Below are positions 32,201 through 44,569 of a stretch of DNA of 64,000 bases, in pieces. The DNA is taken from assembly GCA_943737045.1 (NCBI GenBank), contig CALSFV010000222.1:434001-498000 (forward strand), in the 5' to 3' direction. A program made the position numbers and the translations under genes. Positions within the stretch are counted from its first letter, which is position 1. Each line of letters opens with the position of its first letter. The notes under the pieces were generated by a model. That model was not told where the DNA came from and searched no databases. It saw only the letters and a list, made by a program, of their open reading frames with translations. This DNA comes from Parapristionchus giblindavisi (taxonomy: Eukaryota; Nematoda; Chromadorea; Rhabditida; Diplogasteridae).

Positions 32201-34458
32201 TCTGGTATGTAAAAACAAATCTACTCTATTAATAATGCATAACATGCAATATAAAATAGCTAAGGTTGTGCGAGGATGTGCTACTACAGTTTTGATCAGT
32301 TTATCCAATATTCTGGTGTTATAATAATATAATAATAATATATTTATCTACTCTATACAGATCAAAAACGAGAAGATAAATCATGGTATATGCATGTACT
32401 GATTGAAAACAATAAGTAATCATCTGGTCTTTCAAAAAATTGACCCTATTCTGACAAACGTTCAATGAAATACCAGAAACCACATGGACGAGTCAGGTTA
32501 TGCATTTTGCGGAAATGGCTTTTTGTGCCCGAAGGGAAATAAAATCGGAAATTGATATCCATCCACCCTCTCGTCCGGAGTTAAGGCCGAAAGTCCAATC
32601 CACATACATTTTTTCTAAATTCTTAACTCAATTTTAAAAAAAAATTCTCAGTGAAACAAGTCTACAATGTTTCGCTTAATGTTAGGCACCCTTTTCAGTC
32701 TGCGAGAAAATGTGGCTAGAGTAGGGGATAATAATGCATGAGATATTACAGCTTTCGGATGGTTGATAAAACAATTATCAACTAATATTCTTATCAAATT
32801 GTGCTTGCTTATCGAATTTTGTATGATTAAAAACGGAAATTGTGCTTTTGCTTTCTTTCCCTGCTTGAATCTTTGGTGTTTCGAGTTTGATCCTAGTGGT
32901 TGCACTTAACATAGAGAAAGAGATGGAGATGGAGTGGCAATTAAAATTGTGAGAAAAAATCTGAAATATTTCATTAAAATTCAAGGAACAAAATATGTAA
33001 ACACTTCCAGACCTGTGCGGGAAAATCACAGTTCATTCAGTCTGAAAACTTTGAGGATAAATATTTGCCTTACCAAGGTGGGATTTTATGTGGGTGGATA
33101 TGGTATAACTCAGGTACAATTACTGGTACAAGTATTACAACTCAAATAACCGAAATACTTGTGTGGTCTGTAATACGTTTTTGCTCGTTTCATCTACTTC
33201 CATCAACGACAACTTTTCGACCGTTTTTTTTTAAATAGAGACAATTCTCACTCGGATAATAAGGATCAGAAGTTGCAGGCATGTTCTCCGGTACTGGGCA
33301 TTACTTGTTACTAGTTTTATCAATTAGTTAGTTAGGTCAGGTTAATTAGTTAGGTTAGTTAGCTCGTTAGCTACTTAGTCATTTAGTTAATACCTAGTTT
33401 CTATCTAGTTTCTTACTAGTTTTCCCAAGTTAATTTGCGCGATGTGCTAATAATATAAATATTGTTAAAAAAACTTTCATGACCCATCTGAAAATCCACG
33501 TGCCATCAGAGTTGTTTGTAGTATGTACTCATGCGCTATCATGCCGCTTAGAATCGCATGTTTTGGTAACAAACCTATGTTTATGCCGAATAAACAACCA
33601 CTTGTGACAGGTGTTGGTGTGCTAAACCCACCAATTTCATGAGCCGATTCCATGCTAATGTAATAATCGAGCCTTCTTTAATTTGAGAGAAGAAGAAGTG
33701 CATTAGACTCTGAATAAGGTTACACATTTCGGTGATTGAAAATGAGTGAGATCAAAGATCAATAAATAGTCTATGATGCTACTAGATGACGTCTATTACC
33801 AGGAAACGGGCTATAGAATGCGCAAGTGTAGGTGTTCTATATATATACATAGATGAACTAGTTGGACTATGATGCACTTGTCGATTCACACAGTTCATCG
33901 GTTTCCTACCTCATACAACTGTAATATTATGCTATTTTCAGCGGATCCCACGCAGAAAATAAGGAACACCAAAACTAGGTACAAACTATCTAGCTAATAA
34001 TATATTACTAGCTTTGCGCCCCCGCGAAATTGGGTCGAACTCAACATTCTGTTTTGAACAAAAAAATCGTTTAAATTAGAATGTTCGCCGTCAAAGTCAA
34101 TTATAACACGCATAATACGGCTTAATATGACTTAAAAACAAATCTACGCCTTTCTATTTACATATAGTAATTCAAATCTACGCTGGTTATTTCAAAAATT
34201 CAATTATTACACGTCAGTAATGCATTATCACCAAGTGTCTGCCTCTACTGATACTGTGTGTCTACAAACATTGCTGGCATAATAAACAAAAGGTCGACCG
34301 GACTTTTTGTCAATTGAGAGAATATCCGGTCTTTTTTCATTCTGGCAACTTTCGTGATCCTTAATCTTTGCACAATCGTAGTGTAAGCTTATGATAACCA
34401 TATTATTAGTGGGCGTGGCTTATTTTTTTCATCTAAAGAGGCGGCGCTTTTAGTTCTC
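29261..34458. other. Long gene-poor region
   Basis: About 5 kb without an exon I can support. Holds a TTAA-A core fragment at 30296-30346 (TCTCGTAGACAAAGAAAGCG), TTAGTTAG-type tandem sequence near 33325-33390, and scattered AT-rich runs. Open frames at 31036-31233, 31539-31772 and 32934-33149 show no motif or splice context. Large regulatory DNA for the TGF-beta genes downstream is possible but unproven. Confidence 0.5.
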
Positions 34459-34466
34459 TATATAAG
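34459..34466 (+). promoter_or_regulatory. TATA box of TGF-beta-like gene A
   Basis: TATATAAG about 130 bases before the start codon. The paralog has the same octamer at 41769-41776, also about 145 bases upstream. Confidence 0.6.
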
Positions 34467-34594
34467 TCTACGCTTAATCTTGATAACGGACTTTTGGAAT
34501 TTATCCATCCAGTACCCTCTAGTTCTTATTCTGTTACTGTTTACCGTATACCTCACTTTGCCTACCGTAACCTACCGTAATCTCTTACAGAACG

Positions 34595-37195
34595 ATGTAC
34601 TACTGTCTACCGTTATTGATTTTGACTGTCAGCCACATTTCAAGGTATCATTCACAGTTAATTGAAATTGTTACGGTTGCTCCATTTCATCATTCACACA
34701 ATGCAATTTATAATTTTCTGGCATATACTTTTTTTCTATGAATTATCACTCGCCTAGCAGTGTTCTCCTTTAGGACTTCCTGCACCTTGCGCCTATAACC
34801 ACTTTTTAAAAAAAAATTATTTATCTTAAGCTCTTGCAGATCAGAAGTCTCATCAGATTTCCTCGCTAAAACGAAACAGCAATTACTTGGAGCAATGCAA
34901 ATGACCGAGGAAGACGTTCAGAAGTTCAATGTGCGATTCTTTGATTTTGCTTAAACCCCAAGTTAATTTTGTAAACTCTTAACTCATGCAGTACTATTTC
35001 GCAGTCTTTGTCGACGAGAGAGAAGTTTAAGTATGCAAAGTAGCTTGATGAGCGCCTATTACCATGCGTCAAATACCTTAGATGTTTTCAACAATATTGT
35101 GTAACAATCGACTTTGCAGAGTGAGGACTACGATCGCGAGCCCCAATTATCTGATGAGTTGATCCTTACGGGAGTACCAAATGGTATCCATTATCATGCC
35201 ATTATTATAACCATTAACCATTGGAATTTAATATTTGTCATTAGAATTTTTTAAGGTTTAACTAAAGCAAAGTAGCATGATGGTGTTACAATTCAAAAAA
35301 AAGTAAGGAATGTAGTGATGACTCAATGATATTACAGACAACAGCGAAGTAGAGTTCGCGTTCGATTCTGAGTATGGACAACGATCGGTTGAAAGTGCCA
35401 AGCTTCACTTCTACTCGAAGCCGTAAGTAGAAATACACTTTCTTGGCCAATTCGTTCCACCCGCGATTTCGTTTGCTTCTGCCAACGAGAAACAATTCGT
35501 AGTTAGTAACAGTATCTATATTTATTTAAAAAGTATTGCATTATCATTTTCCAGATCAAGACGAATTCTTGTCCAAATCCATGAGGTGGATGAAGAAACG
35601 GTAAGCTACTTCACCATTTTTTTGAAAATATTTTTAAAATCGATATATCGCTTTTTAATCAATAATATGATCAGGGTGAGAAGACACTTATCGCGAATAA
35701 GACAATCAAGACATCGAGGAAGACTAAGAAGCACACTGTAGAGGTTGACAGCTATGCGGCACAAAGGTTAGCACCGAAAATAATTATTGGTTGATCATAC
35801 ATCCAAATATGTGACAACATTTGAAACGACTAATATTCGTTGATCAATGTAGTTTCTCAGATTCAAATTATCCTGAATTAATTTCGGAATAATTTGGATG
35901 CAAAGTAATTTTTTTTATTATTTTAAGATGGATCAATGACGAATCAGTCATCCTAGCATTCACAGTGAAAAATGAAGACAACTCCATACTTTCTGATTCC
36001 AGAGTGAGTGATGTTTGAGAAATTATGTAATACGCTCGCTCAACTTGCATCATATACTCATTTCGACTTTAACCACTTATCTTCCCTTTTGTTGATCTTT
36101 GACATAACACAACACAACAACCAAATATTGCTTTATTTTTTTCATGAAACTATTTGTTTTTTTAAAAAGCTAAATCAGTGACTTTCAGCCTGTACAACTT
36201 GATCTCGAACTCTCAAAGAGATCGTCCAGGAATCGCCGCCACCTTACCAATATCTGCCCTGACGACTCAGACAAGAACGAATGCTGTCTTTCGAAGGTCA
36301 AGCTCAACTTTCAGGTTAGCTTCGCTCATTTTTAAATTTAAAAAAAATGTTTACTATTCACCATTGTGTATTTTTTGATCCAAATAACACATTATAGAAG
36401 AAAATATTTTAAAAAGTTCAATAAATTTAAAATTGCTTTTTCAGGAACTCGGTCTGCCTAATGTGATAGCGCCCAAGGAGGCAGATATTCACTTGTGCAA
36501 TGGAAAATGCGAAAAGGACGAGAGTTTTATGGTGAGTCTTTTTTTAAAAATTATTGTATTTTACATTCCTAATTCCGAAAGCTGCTTTTCTAATGAAACG
36601 TTGAACGCAAAAAAACGCATGTATACATCTTTTTACGGACAACGACGATCTTTCGATTTTAAAATTGTAGCTCTTGGTTAAACCATAGTACAAATTGAAA
36701 AGAAATAGATTGAATATTAGTGGCTACAACTTATAATTCCGTGAAATTCAAGGCGGAATCAAAATTTAACTGAAAACATTTTAAAATTCAATTTTAAATT
36801 ATTCCAAATATCTCCTTCAGCAACTATTCACCGGCATTTCCCGACGGGTATTCCGAAACGAAAAAATACACGGACCGGCTTGCTGTCATGCTACCGAGTA
36901 AGTAAATATCATCCTATCTTAAATACCGTTGATAACTTACCGTGCGATTGGAACGTCTCTGTTCTTGCCCCAAGTAAAAAAAAGAGAAGTGCCTAGACTT
37001 TACCTTAACTGACCTACAGTAGTTGAATGGAGTCTTAACCTAAAACTTAACTTAACTAAGTCTTAACCTAAAACTTAACTTAACTAAGTCCTTTAAAGAT
37101 GGAAAGGAGTGGACATAGTGTTCATCAATACTACCAATCAACACGAACACTTGCACATCCACCAACTCGACGCCGTGTCATGTTTATGCAGCTAA
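34595..37195 (+). CDS. TGF-beta superfamily ligand, paralog A
   Basis: Eleven exons: 34595-34644, 34840-34930, 35120-35183, 35338-35422, 35555-35600, 35675-35766, 35928-36003, 36189-36314, 36445-36531, 36821-36897 and 37099-37195, all in phase, 296 residues. A short hydrophobic leader (MYYCLPLLILTVSHIS) precedes a prodomain of about 165 residues. RNRR is the furin-type site. The mature part (about 112 residues) has nine cysteines spaced as in TGF-beta/activin-type ligands: one, then CC, HLCNGKC, ACC near the dimer cysteine, and SCLCS at the C-terminus. A secreted dimeric ligand acting through type I/II receptor kinases is expected; in nematodes the DAF-7 group regulates larval arrest and body state. 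Resemblance to DAF-7 (CCHATE before the last strand pair) is moderate. The usual GW-W motif before IAP is replaced by GLPNVIAP. TCTTACAG four bases before the ATG suggests trans-splicing. Confidence 0.9.
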
Positions 37196-37310
37196 ATGCA
37201 TCCATATTATCGATTTTATTTATCGGTTTACTTATTTGTATTGATTGATTGATTGATTTATCATTACCAACTCACTTTAACCCGTTACATATATCCACAT
37301 GTCATATTTC

Positions 37311-37432
37311 AAAGGAACACCACGCGCTAATTTGCATCTCTCCGCTCTGGCAACACTCTCTCGCTTTCTTTATCAACGAGAGAGCGTTGTCAGAGCTCAG
37401 AATAAAATTAGCACGGGATGTGCCCTTACGCC
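37311..37432. repeat. TTAA-A family MITE
   Basis: GCTAATTTGCATCTCTCCGC, core CTCTCGCTTTCTTTATCAAC, reverse arm ending ATTAGCACGGGATGTGCCC. Ends slightly eroded. Confidence 0.75.
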
Positions 37433-38700
37433 CTAGAATTATGTATTGAATTGATTTGGTGAATTATAATTATTTGTGCTAGGGTCATATTTTTATTTTT
37501 TATTGTATTTTATTAAATATGTAGTCACCCGATTAGTACATAACTATTTCTCGGCGATCTTGCCTTATACCCGGTGACACTCTCTTTGTGATAATAGGAA
37601 GGCTCGGCTAAATATATAGAGAACTTGTTGGTCTTAAATGACTTGACGGAATAATAAACAATGAATATTGCAGAATAATAGTGGAATATGCTAGATGGCG
37701 AAACAGAATCGAAGTTGATCGTTGTGATTCACTGTCGTTGAGATGGTTTTCAGGAAAAGAATTGAATGAGTATGCCGATGGAAACGTGTCAAACAACATT
37801 AAACGAATGGAATAAAGAAGCGATAGGTCCATAATATGATCATGAAGCATCCATGTCATACAAATTATCATCCATACAGCGATAACTATATTTCACTTAA
37901 AGATTTCAACTTTTCAAGAAGTGAATGAATTTGTTGAGATTGTATGTGGTTGATGTTTTCAAAGTTTTTCTCATTATTAAACTTAATCCCGTCCAATATT
38001 TCCCATTAGCTTGTACTATAGTACGAAACCTGACCGGATATTGATTTTATATTCAATTTTGTAATAAAACAACGGAAATCATGAGGCTCATATATATTAT
38101 AAGTTAAATGTTAAATTCCTGGTAGGCAGGAAATTAAACTGCTTCACAATGTATCTGGTTTCCGATGGAAATGCCGATAAAAGAATATGAACTATAATTA
38201 TTTTTATTAAATCGCATTATCGCGAACATAAATTTAATATATTCGTGTTTTTTTGCAATTATAATAATTGAATGAACAACCAAGCACTACTGGACTATTA
38301 CAGAACGTTTTCGTGGGATTCACGCACTTCAATATCGAATGGAGAATAATATAAGAATTTCCCACCCCCATGCCTCTGCACTTATTGTTAGTGCTGAAAA
38401 GATGACTGTATTTTAATGAACAATCTAATAACAATTATTTGGTCTATGCTTTCCTTCAACTTTCGTGCGAAAATTTCGAAAAAATAAAAGTTCTCAACTT
38501 TTTGCGCACTTTTTCCGTGTGAAAGTAGACAGATTTCGTGTAAATGTTTATTGAATAAAATAACTTTTAAAAAAACGCTTTAGTAATAGTAATCATGATA
38601 AAACAATAATAGTGATAATATTAACAATAACAATAATAAAACTCATGAAATATATATAAACAAATAATAATCTAGTAATAATTATTTTTATTTTTATTAT
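37433..38700. other. Intergenic DNA, no gene seen
   Basis: AT-rich, with runs of AATAATAATA-type sequence near 38.58-38.70 kb. No exon recognised. Confidence 0.5.
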
Positions 38701-39838
38701 CACTGGCATAGCAGTGATCACTCGGAGGACTTCGTGAGCCTTGAATAACGGGCCTTACCTTACCTTTCTCATGTATGCAGAGGGGGCTATAACAAGAGGA
38801 ATGTACAAGTTCTTTCCTTTCGTCTCTGAAATATTTCATCTCCATTCAAACCCAACCAATGTCAGATCTATAAATCTAGATCTACAATTGATAAAAAATC
38901 CAAGCATTGGTCACTATGGTGATCTTTGGCCTGTGGTGTTTGGTCATTATACTGTCAGATGTTATACGAAAAAAAACAATGCGTGTGATGGAAAATATGA
39001 GGACTTAATTTTTCGACATCTCCTTTGGTTTACATTATTGAAGGTACTACAGCGCACTGAACTTCGGAAAACCCGTAGTCCGAAAGAGTAGGGTCCATAG
39101 AGTACGAAGCGCCAGGCAGTATACCTAACTAGGCCATCCCATAATTGATGGGTATACCATGTGGTGCGGAGCTGTGTCCTGTTAACTCGAAATTTCGCAA
39201 TCTTGTCATAAAACTTTCCCGATCCAAGCAACATTGCCCCTCACTTTCGCAACATTTCAAGTCCGTGAACCATTTTCTGTCTCATTCCTTGCACTATTCC
39301 CCTTTTCAGCACGGTGTCAACATTTCTGGTCTATCTGCGGCTTTTGGCGCGATCTTTTGCTTCTTATCCTACAGTGCGCTGACTCTAGCCATTTTCTTCG
39401 GTGAACTTGTTAGATTAATTTTGAAGGAGTTGGACGTGCTGAACGATCGTTTCCGAAGTACGAAGATATATAATATTGTTGCTATATAATACCTATACAG
39501 TGCTGTATAATAGTTATAATGTTTTGGTAAATTCAGCTAAGGCAAATTTCCATTTACACTTCGGTCCTCCTTTTGGCTGCCTCCCATCCTCGACATTTTC
39601 ACAATTAAATTAAATTATTCTTCGGTACAATGCGCTAATCTGAAAAAAATATTTAACTATAGCAATATTTTCGTTCCGATACAGTGAATACTCGGCACAA
39701 GACTTGTTTGTCGTTTTTAAATCTAGTTTCTTGAACCAGTGACTTGGACTGCGTCACGTAAACAGTGATAAACACTAACAACATTGATTCTCATGAAAAC
39801 TAAACACATAACATTACGTAAAGTAACAAGACGTACCA
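38701..39838. other. Dispersed-repeat fragment and anonymous sequence
   Basis: CACTGGCATAGCAGTGATCA, then GACTTCGTGAGCCTTGAATA-ACGGG, is the reverse complement of sequence at 19.30-19.36 kb. The 116- and 114-codon plus frames here (38741-39091 and 39145-39489) lack recognisable motifs and may be repeat-derived. Confidence 0.4.
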
Positions 39839-40035
39839 CTCTGGTATTTCGAAACTTAAAGTCTACTTAAACTACGTCACAGACTTGAAGTAGACTTAAA
39901 GTGAAAGAACATTTGACGAAATGCATTACAATATACCACACCACTTTAAGTAGACTTACGTTTTACTTTAAGTAGACTTACAAGTCTACTTCAAGTGAAA
40001 ACTTTAAGTAGACTTTAAGTTTCGAAATACCAGAG
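39839..40035. mobile_element. R2 repeat
   Basis: CTCTGGTATTTCGAAAC to GTTTCGAAATACCAGAG with CA at both flanks. It contains the full ladder of AAGTCTACTT/AAGTAGACTT blocks and the shared segment GACGAAATGCATTACA. Confidence 0.85.
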
Positions 40036-40140
40036 CAGTAGTGACCAATTATGTTGCTTCCTTGTGGAATTTATGACAAACGTCATTATGGGATCCAGAA
40101 TATTTTGAATTTTTACGAGCATGAGCAGCTACACACAGCT

Positions 40141-40470
40141 CACTGCACAGTAGGGATCCGCATTCGTGCAAAGACCGGTACGAGCATGAACGAAAGGAAA
40201 ATGATAAAAAGTCGTGCTGCACAAATTAAACTCCTTTTTTCGTACAAAGGCGTGCATTTGAACATCATTTTCAAGCTTTGCGTAGCTTTGGGTTGGCTTT
40301 TTTTAAACCGATTCTTCAATGGAAATAAAAGAGAATGAGAAGAATGCATTAGTTTGCTCGAATTTAAAAGAAATTATCATATTAAAGTCGTGCGCACGAC
40401 TTTTCATTCATTTTCATTTTAAAATTCATTGTGCGCCATTGCAAATTTGCGGATCCCTACTGCACAGTGA
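40141..40470. repeat. CACTGCACAGTAGGGATCCGC-type MITE
   Basis: Left end CACTGCACAGTAGGGATCC is mirrored by GGATCCCTACTGCACAGTG. The interior has GTCGTGCTGCACAA and GTCGTGCGCACGAC palindromic pieces. A BamHI-like GGATCC sits at each end. Confidence 0.7.
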
Positions 40471-40550
40471 ATTTGAAAGCCAGAACGACCGCTCAACATA
40501 TAATCTCTCTCAAATATGAATGGTCTTTTGAACCAGAATACTGTCTTTTC
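40471..40550. repeat. Half of the GAACGACCGCTCAACATA repeat
   Basis: AATTTGAAAGCCAGAACGAC-CGCTCAACATA, then TTTTGAACCAGAATACTGT, matches an arm of the inverted repeat at 62474-62990. Confidence 0.6.
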
Positions 40551-41768
40551 ACACGTCGAAGATTTATAATATTCTGCACAATACAATGGCTTTGGGATCT
40601 TCAGCGATGCAAATTTCCAGAATACTAGACATCCCTAAATTGTGATCTCGAATTGCTGATGAGTCAGGTCAATGTAAAAAAAGGTCTGGATAAATTAGTC
40701 TAAATTAGTACAAATTATAACAATGAGAATGCTGAAAATATTCTCAAAAAACTTGACAATAATATTTGACAATAATATGTTCATATAAATATTTGTCAGA
40801 TTCATGCTCAGCTTCGGGAAAATCGTATTCTATTTATATTTAATCAATTTGGACTATCATCAATAAATAATAGTGTAAAATTATTACTAATAATAATATA
40901 ATCTCGATCAATAGTGGGGCCTTCTTGTTGATCGATTATCAAATTGAAAAGATGTTATATTAATGCAGCGTTTCCAAAGACAGAACTGCATCTAAATTAG
41001 TTAAAAAAGATACTCTTTGCATCTTTTGAGTACAATTTTTTTTCATCTTGTGAGTACAAATTTTCCTTTTTTTCCTGTTCCTAATGCATTTTCCACGATC
41101 TCTGTGCTATTATATATTTCCATAATATTTTAGTTTTTTCGTTGAATTGCCCTGGAGGGCAACTACAAATATGCACATGTTTGTCCTTCCCAGCTTTCAA
41201 TTGTATCAGTTTTTGATAGTTAAGTGCACACACCGAGCTTATCTGACTTGCCGCTCTGGCAACACTCTCCCGTCGACAGGGGAAGCGAGAGAGGATTGCC
41301 TGAAATGCGACTTTCAAATTTGATCGGGTGTCTCTTTAAAGATGTTTTATTTCTATTACAGTATTCTCGAGTTTACAGTATTCTCACAGTGCAGTAGTCA
41401 CATCATTCATTACAGTATTCTCAAGCGATCTAAGCGAAACCAAGAGCAGGAATTGGAAAACCATGCACACCTGATAGTGAGAAATTGACCAAACGAACTC
41501 TTGATAAATGTGTCATAGATGACTGAAAATGAATTGTCGACTTTGCACTATTCTTTGCAGGCAAGATTTGAATAAAGATCAATGACCGCTTGCTATTCAT
41601 CCATTTATTTCTGTGAATGGAGGCCTACGTAGTGAATTGTCATCAACTTTTTTTTGCTATTGTTCTCTGAAATCCCGTAGTGTGCGCTCTATTTTGCTCG
41701 TATAACAAGAAACACCTTTGGCTTATCTATCTTCTCAATATCCGAAAGGGGCGGAGCCCCACTCGACA
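40551..41768. other. Intergenic region upstream of TGF-beta gene B
   Basis: Mostly AT-rich with a TTAA-A MITE at 41226-41338 (CCGCTCTGGCAACACTCTCC, right end TCTCTTTAA). TTACAGTATTCTC is repeated three times near 41.36-41.42 kb. No gene seen. Confidence 0.5.
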
Positions 41769-41776
41769 TATATAAG
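41769..41776 (+). promoter_or_regulatory. TATA box of TGF-beta-like gene B
   Basis: TATATAAG after ACTCGACA, matching paralog A's core promoter in sequence and approximate distance to the ATG. Confidence 0.6.
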
Positions 41777-41920
41777 CCAACGATTCACATTATTGTTCCA
41801 ATTTCTGATTTTCATTCCATATTAAGTTATCAAATTTAATAACTTTTTAATAACTTTTATTGGTTACCGTAACCCGCCTGCCTTATTGTAATTCAATATA
41901 TCTTTAGCATATTCACAAAT

Positions 41921-44569
41921 ATGAAGTACTACAGTATCTATATGACTATCTTCTGCATGATTCGAATAACAAGGTACTGTATCTCGAATATACTGCAGTA
42001 CCACATCGTAACCTCTTACAGGACGTACGACGTTAATGATTTCTTGACGAAAAGTAAGCAAAAGGTTCTCGGAGCGATGCAAATGACAGAAGAGGACATT
42101 GAGAGGTTTAAGGTATGCGTGAACTCTGTTTTATGAGTCAGGTTCACCTCATTTTGTGAATAGAAAATTGAAAAGAAAATAAGAAAAAAAAAGTCTTCGT
42201 TATTATACTCGTTTACCAAAAACAGGTAATCAAGGATCAAATTTCAAAGATCGAAGATCACGCGTTACGGTCTATCGTGTCTGTAATGAAATAAAGAAAT
42301 TGTTTCAGCGGGGGACGAAAGAAATTAGCAATCAACCACCGATTTTTGACAAGTTAATAATTACAGGAATTCAGAGCGGTGAGTTTATGATTATTTAACG
42401 ATATTGATTGATTATGCTTGATAGTTGTAAGATCGTATCCAATTTGGAATTTTAAGATGAAGATGAAGTGGAGTTTTCATTCGGGTCTGAACTTGGCCAG
42501 CGTTCGGTTCACAACGCGAAGTTGTGCTTCTACGTGAGACCGTGAGTTTTCGACAGTCAAAGTTATTAATCCATAAAATTAGTCACTTTTTAGAACAACC
42601 AAGACACACGTGAAGATTTACGCCAAAGACGAAGAGACGGTAAGTAGCATAGATCAAAGTTCAAAGTTCAGAGTTCAAAGATCAAAGATAAGATTACGGT
42701 ACCTTTCAGCGCGAGAAGACGTTGATAGCAACAAAGATATTGAAGAGATCAAAAAAGACTAGGAAGTATACGATAGATATCGATCCATCGATCGTTCAGA
42801 GGTTTCTGATTATCTTACTAATCAATATATTTTTTCGAAATTTAATTAATTGAAATTTAAATGTAATTTTAAACTGGAATGGACTACTAAAATATAATGA
42901 AACTATTTTGAACAATAACATTCAAATCATGTTTTAAAATCAATATTCTCGTTTTGAAGATGGATGAACGAAGAATCCGTCACTGTTTCCTTCACAACGA
43001 AGTACGAGGACAGCACGATCATCGTTTTTCCTTCCGATAATGACATCGATGCAATTGCCAGGGTAAACCATCAATTTCTTACTTCTACGTGTATGATCAT
43101 AATTTGTGAAGTGCAACAAACTGTATACTACTGAAACGCTTTTAAAAAAAATCTTTTTGCTACTTTTTTCTACCATCATCTTTTTCGCTCCAATCGTCGG
43201 AGAATCGCACTACACTGTATATCTTCTCTTTAAATCATGAGTCTGTATTTTCCAACGCATATAGTATATTATTATTATCATCCTACTCATAAATTTCAGC
43301 CGATCCAGCTTAAGCTCCAGCTCGAAAAGAATGCGCCCAGAAACCGACGGACCATCGCCAATATTTGCCCCGATGATTCGGAAAATAATGAGTGCTGTCT
43401 CTCGAGGGTCACCCTGAATTTTGCCGTAAGCTCCGCCCATTTTTCTTAAAAAATCAATAGTAATCATTAATTCAGAAACTCGGACTGCCAAATGTCATAG
43501 AGCCAACGGAGGTGGACATTCATCTCTGCAAAGGCGTCTGCAAGAAGGATGAAAGCTTTCATGTGAGCAAAAAGTTATTTATACATGTTCGTTAGAAGAA
43601 TTACCCCAGGGTAGTTTGCAACTCTCTGTTGGTTTTTCTGCAATAGCTAATGGTCAACGCGGGAGTTTATAATTAGCGCTGGGCATTCTTGCAATTGTTC
43701 ATGAGTCAGAGTGGTGTTAGCAAGATCTTTTGAAGAGTTTGACTATAAATAAATAGTGAAAGAGCATATACATAATAAGTCTTAAAGCCACCCCCAAGCT
43801 AATTTGAAACTCTCCACTCTGGCTATACTCTCTCACTTTCCTTGTTGACGAGAGAGTATTGCCAATGCGGAGGGTAAAATTAGCATGGGGTATTCCTTTA
43901 AACATTCATGATGATGACTTTAAATATTTCTATCGCTATTGTTCTCTTTGAATAGATTCGAGCTTACCTTTTCATATTGAATAAAACATTATACTGTCAG
44001 TTATAAAAAATACACAAATGATCACAAAAGAGTCTGAATACCAATAACTGAGGCTATTTCTGTGCTTCGATTTCTTTGATGATTAATTTCGCAGGAGCTA
44101 TTCACTAAACACACTCGAAGGATATTCCGGAACCCCAAGGTGCACGGCGCCGCTTGCTGTCATGCGAAAGAGTTAGTTATGAATTTACAGTTAACGTCCT
44201 ACGTCGTATACGGTGCTACATTTGCCATACGTGCCCCGTCGTAACAACGGTGTCGTAGCATAAACTCTGCAGAATCTAAATTTCGAATGGAATTTTCGCA
44301 TAAACGTAATATTTATAACATTTTTATGCCAAAGTTCCCTTCGAAATTTGGATTGTGCAGAGTTTCATTGGACATCTTCTTCGTTACGGCGGAGGAAAGT
44401 AAGGCAAATGGAGCACCGCATAAGGATCCTAAATTATAGTGAATGATATCTAAAGCCTAAATTTAGGTATAACCCGCAAGATGTCCGAATCAAGTTCATC
44501 AACACCACTGGACAAGAAGAAGTACTGTTGATACACCAGCTTGATGCAACATCTTGTCTGTGTAGCTAG
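41921..44569 (+). CDS. TGF-beta superfamily ligand, paralog B
   Basis: Exons 41921-41973, 42022-42112, 42309-42378, 42457-42541, 42594-42639, 42710-42801, 42960-43062, 43300-43425, 43476-43562, 44095-44171 and 44467-44569 give 310 residues. Intron positions and phases equal those of paralog A, and six exons have identical lengths, so the two arose by tandem duplication. Shared prodomain blocks include GAMQMTEED and the tandem-basic KRSKKTRK-like stretch. RNRR separates the mature ligand, whose nine cysteines include ECCLSRV, HLCKGVCKKDESF, AACCHAKEYNP and SCLCS. The leader (MKYYSIYMTIFCMIRITR) is less clearly a cleavable signal than A's. The donor after exon 6 is GTTTCT, weaker than usual. 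Introns 9 and 10 carry MITEs. The mature domains are well conserved while the prodomains differ more, as expected for redundant or diverging ligands. Confidence 0.9.
43784..43904. repeat. TTAA-A family MITE in intron 9 of gene B
   Basis: TTAA-AGCCACCCCCAAGCTAAT to TTAGCATGGGGTATTCCT-TTAA. Both TTAA ends are preserved, a fairly young copy. Confidence 0.8.
44209..44424. repeat. Palindromic MITE in intron 10 of gene B
   Basis: GGTGCTACATTTGCCATACG faces GTAAGGCAAATGGAGCACC. AGCATAAACTCTGCAGAATC faces GATTGTGCAGAGTTTCAT. A related single arm (TTTGCCTTACGTACCCAATG) lies at 44.94 kb. Confidence 0.7.

Noticed and set aside
34984..35032. TACTATTTCGCAGTC frame after ACTCATGCAG as exon 3 of TGF-beta gene A
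   Set aside because: It stops after twelve codons. The exon at 35120-35183 matches the paralog's exon 3 in phase and position.
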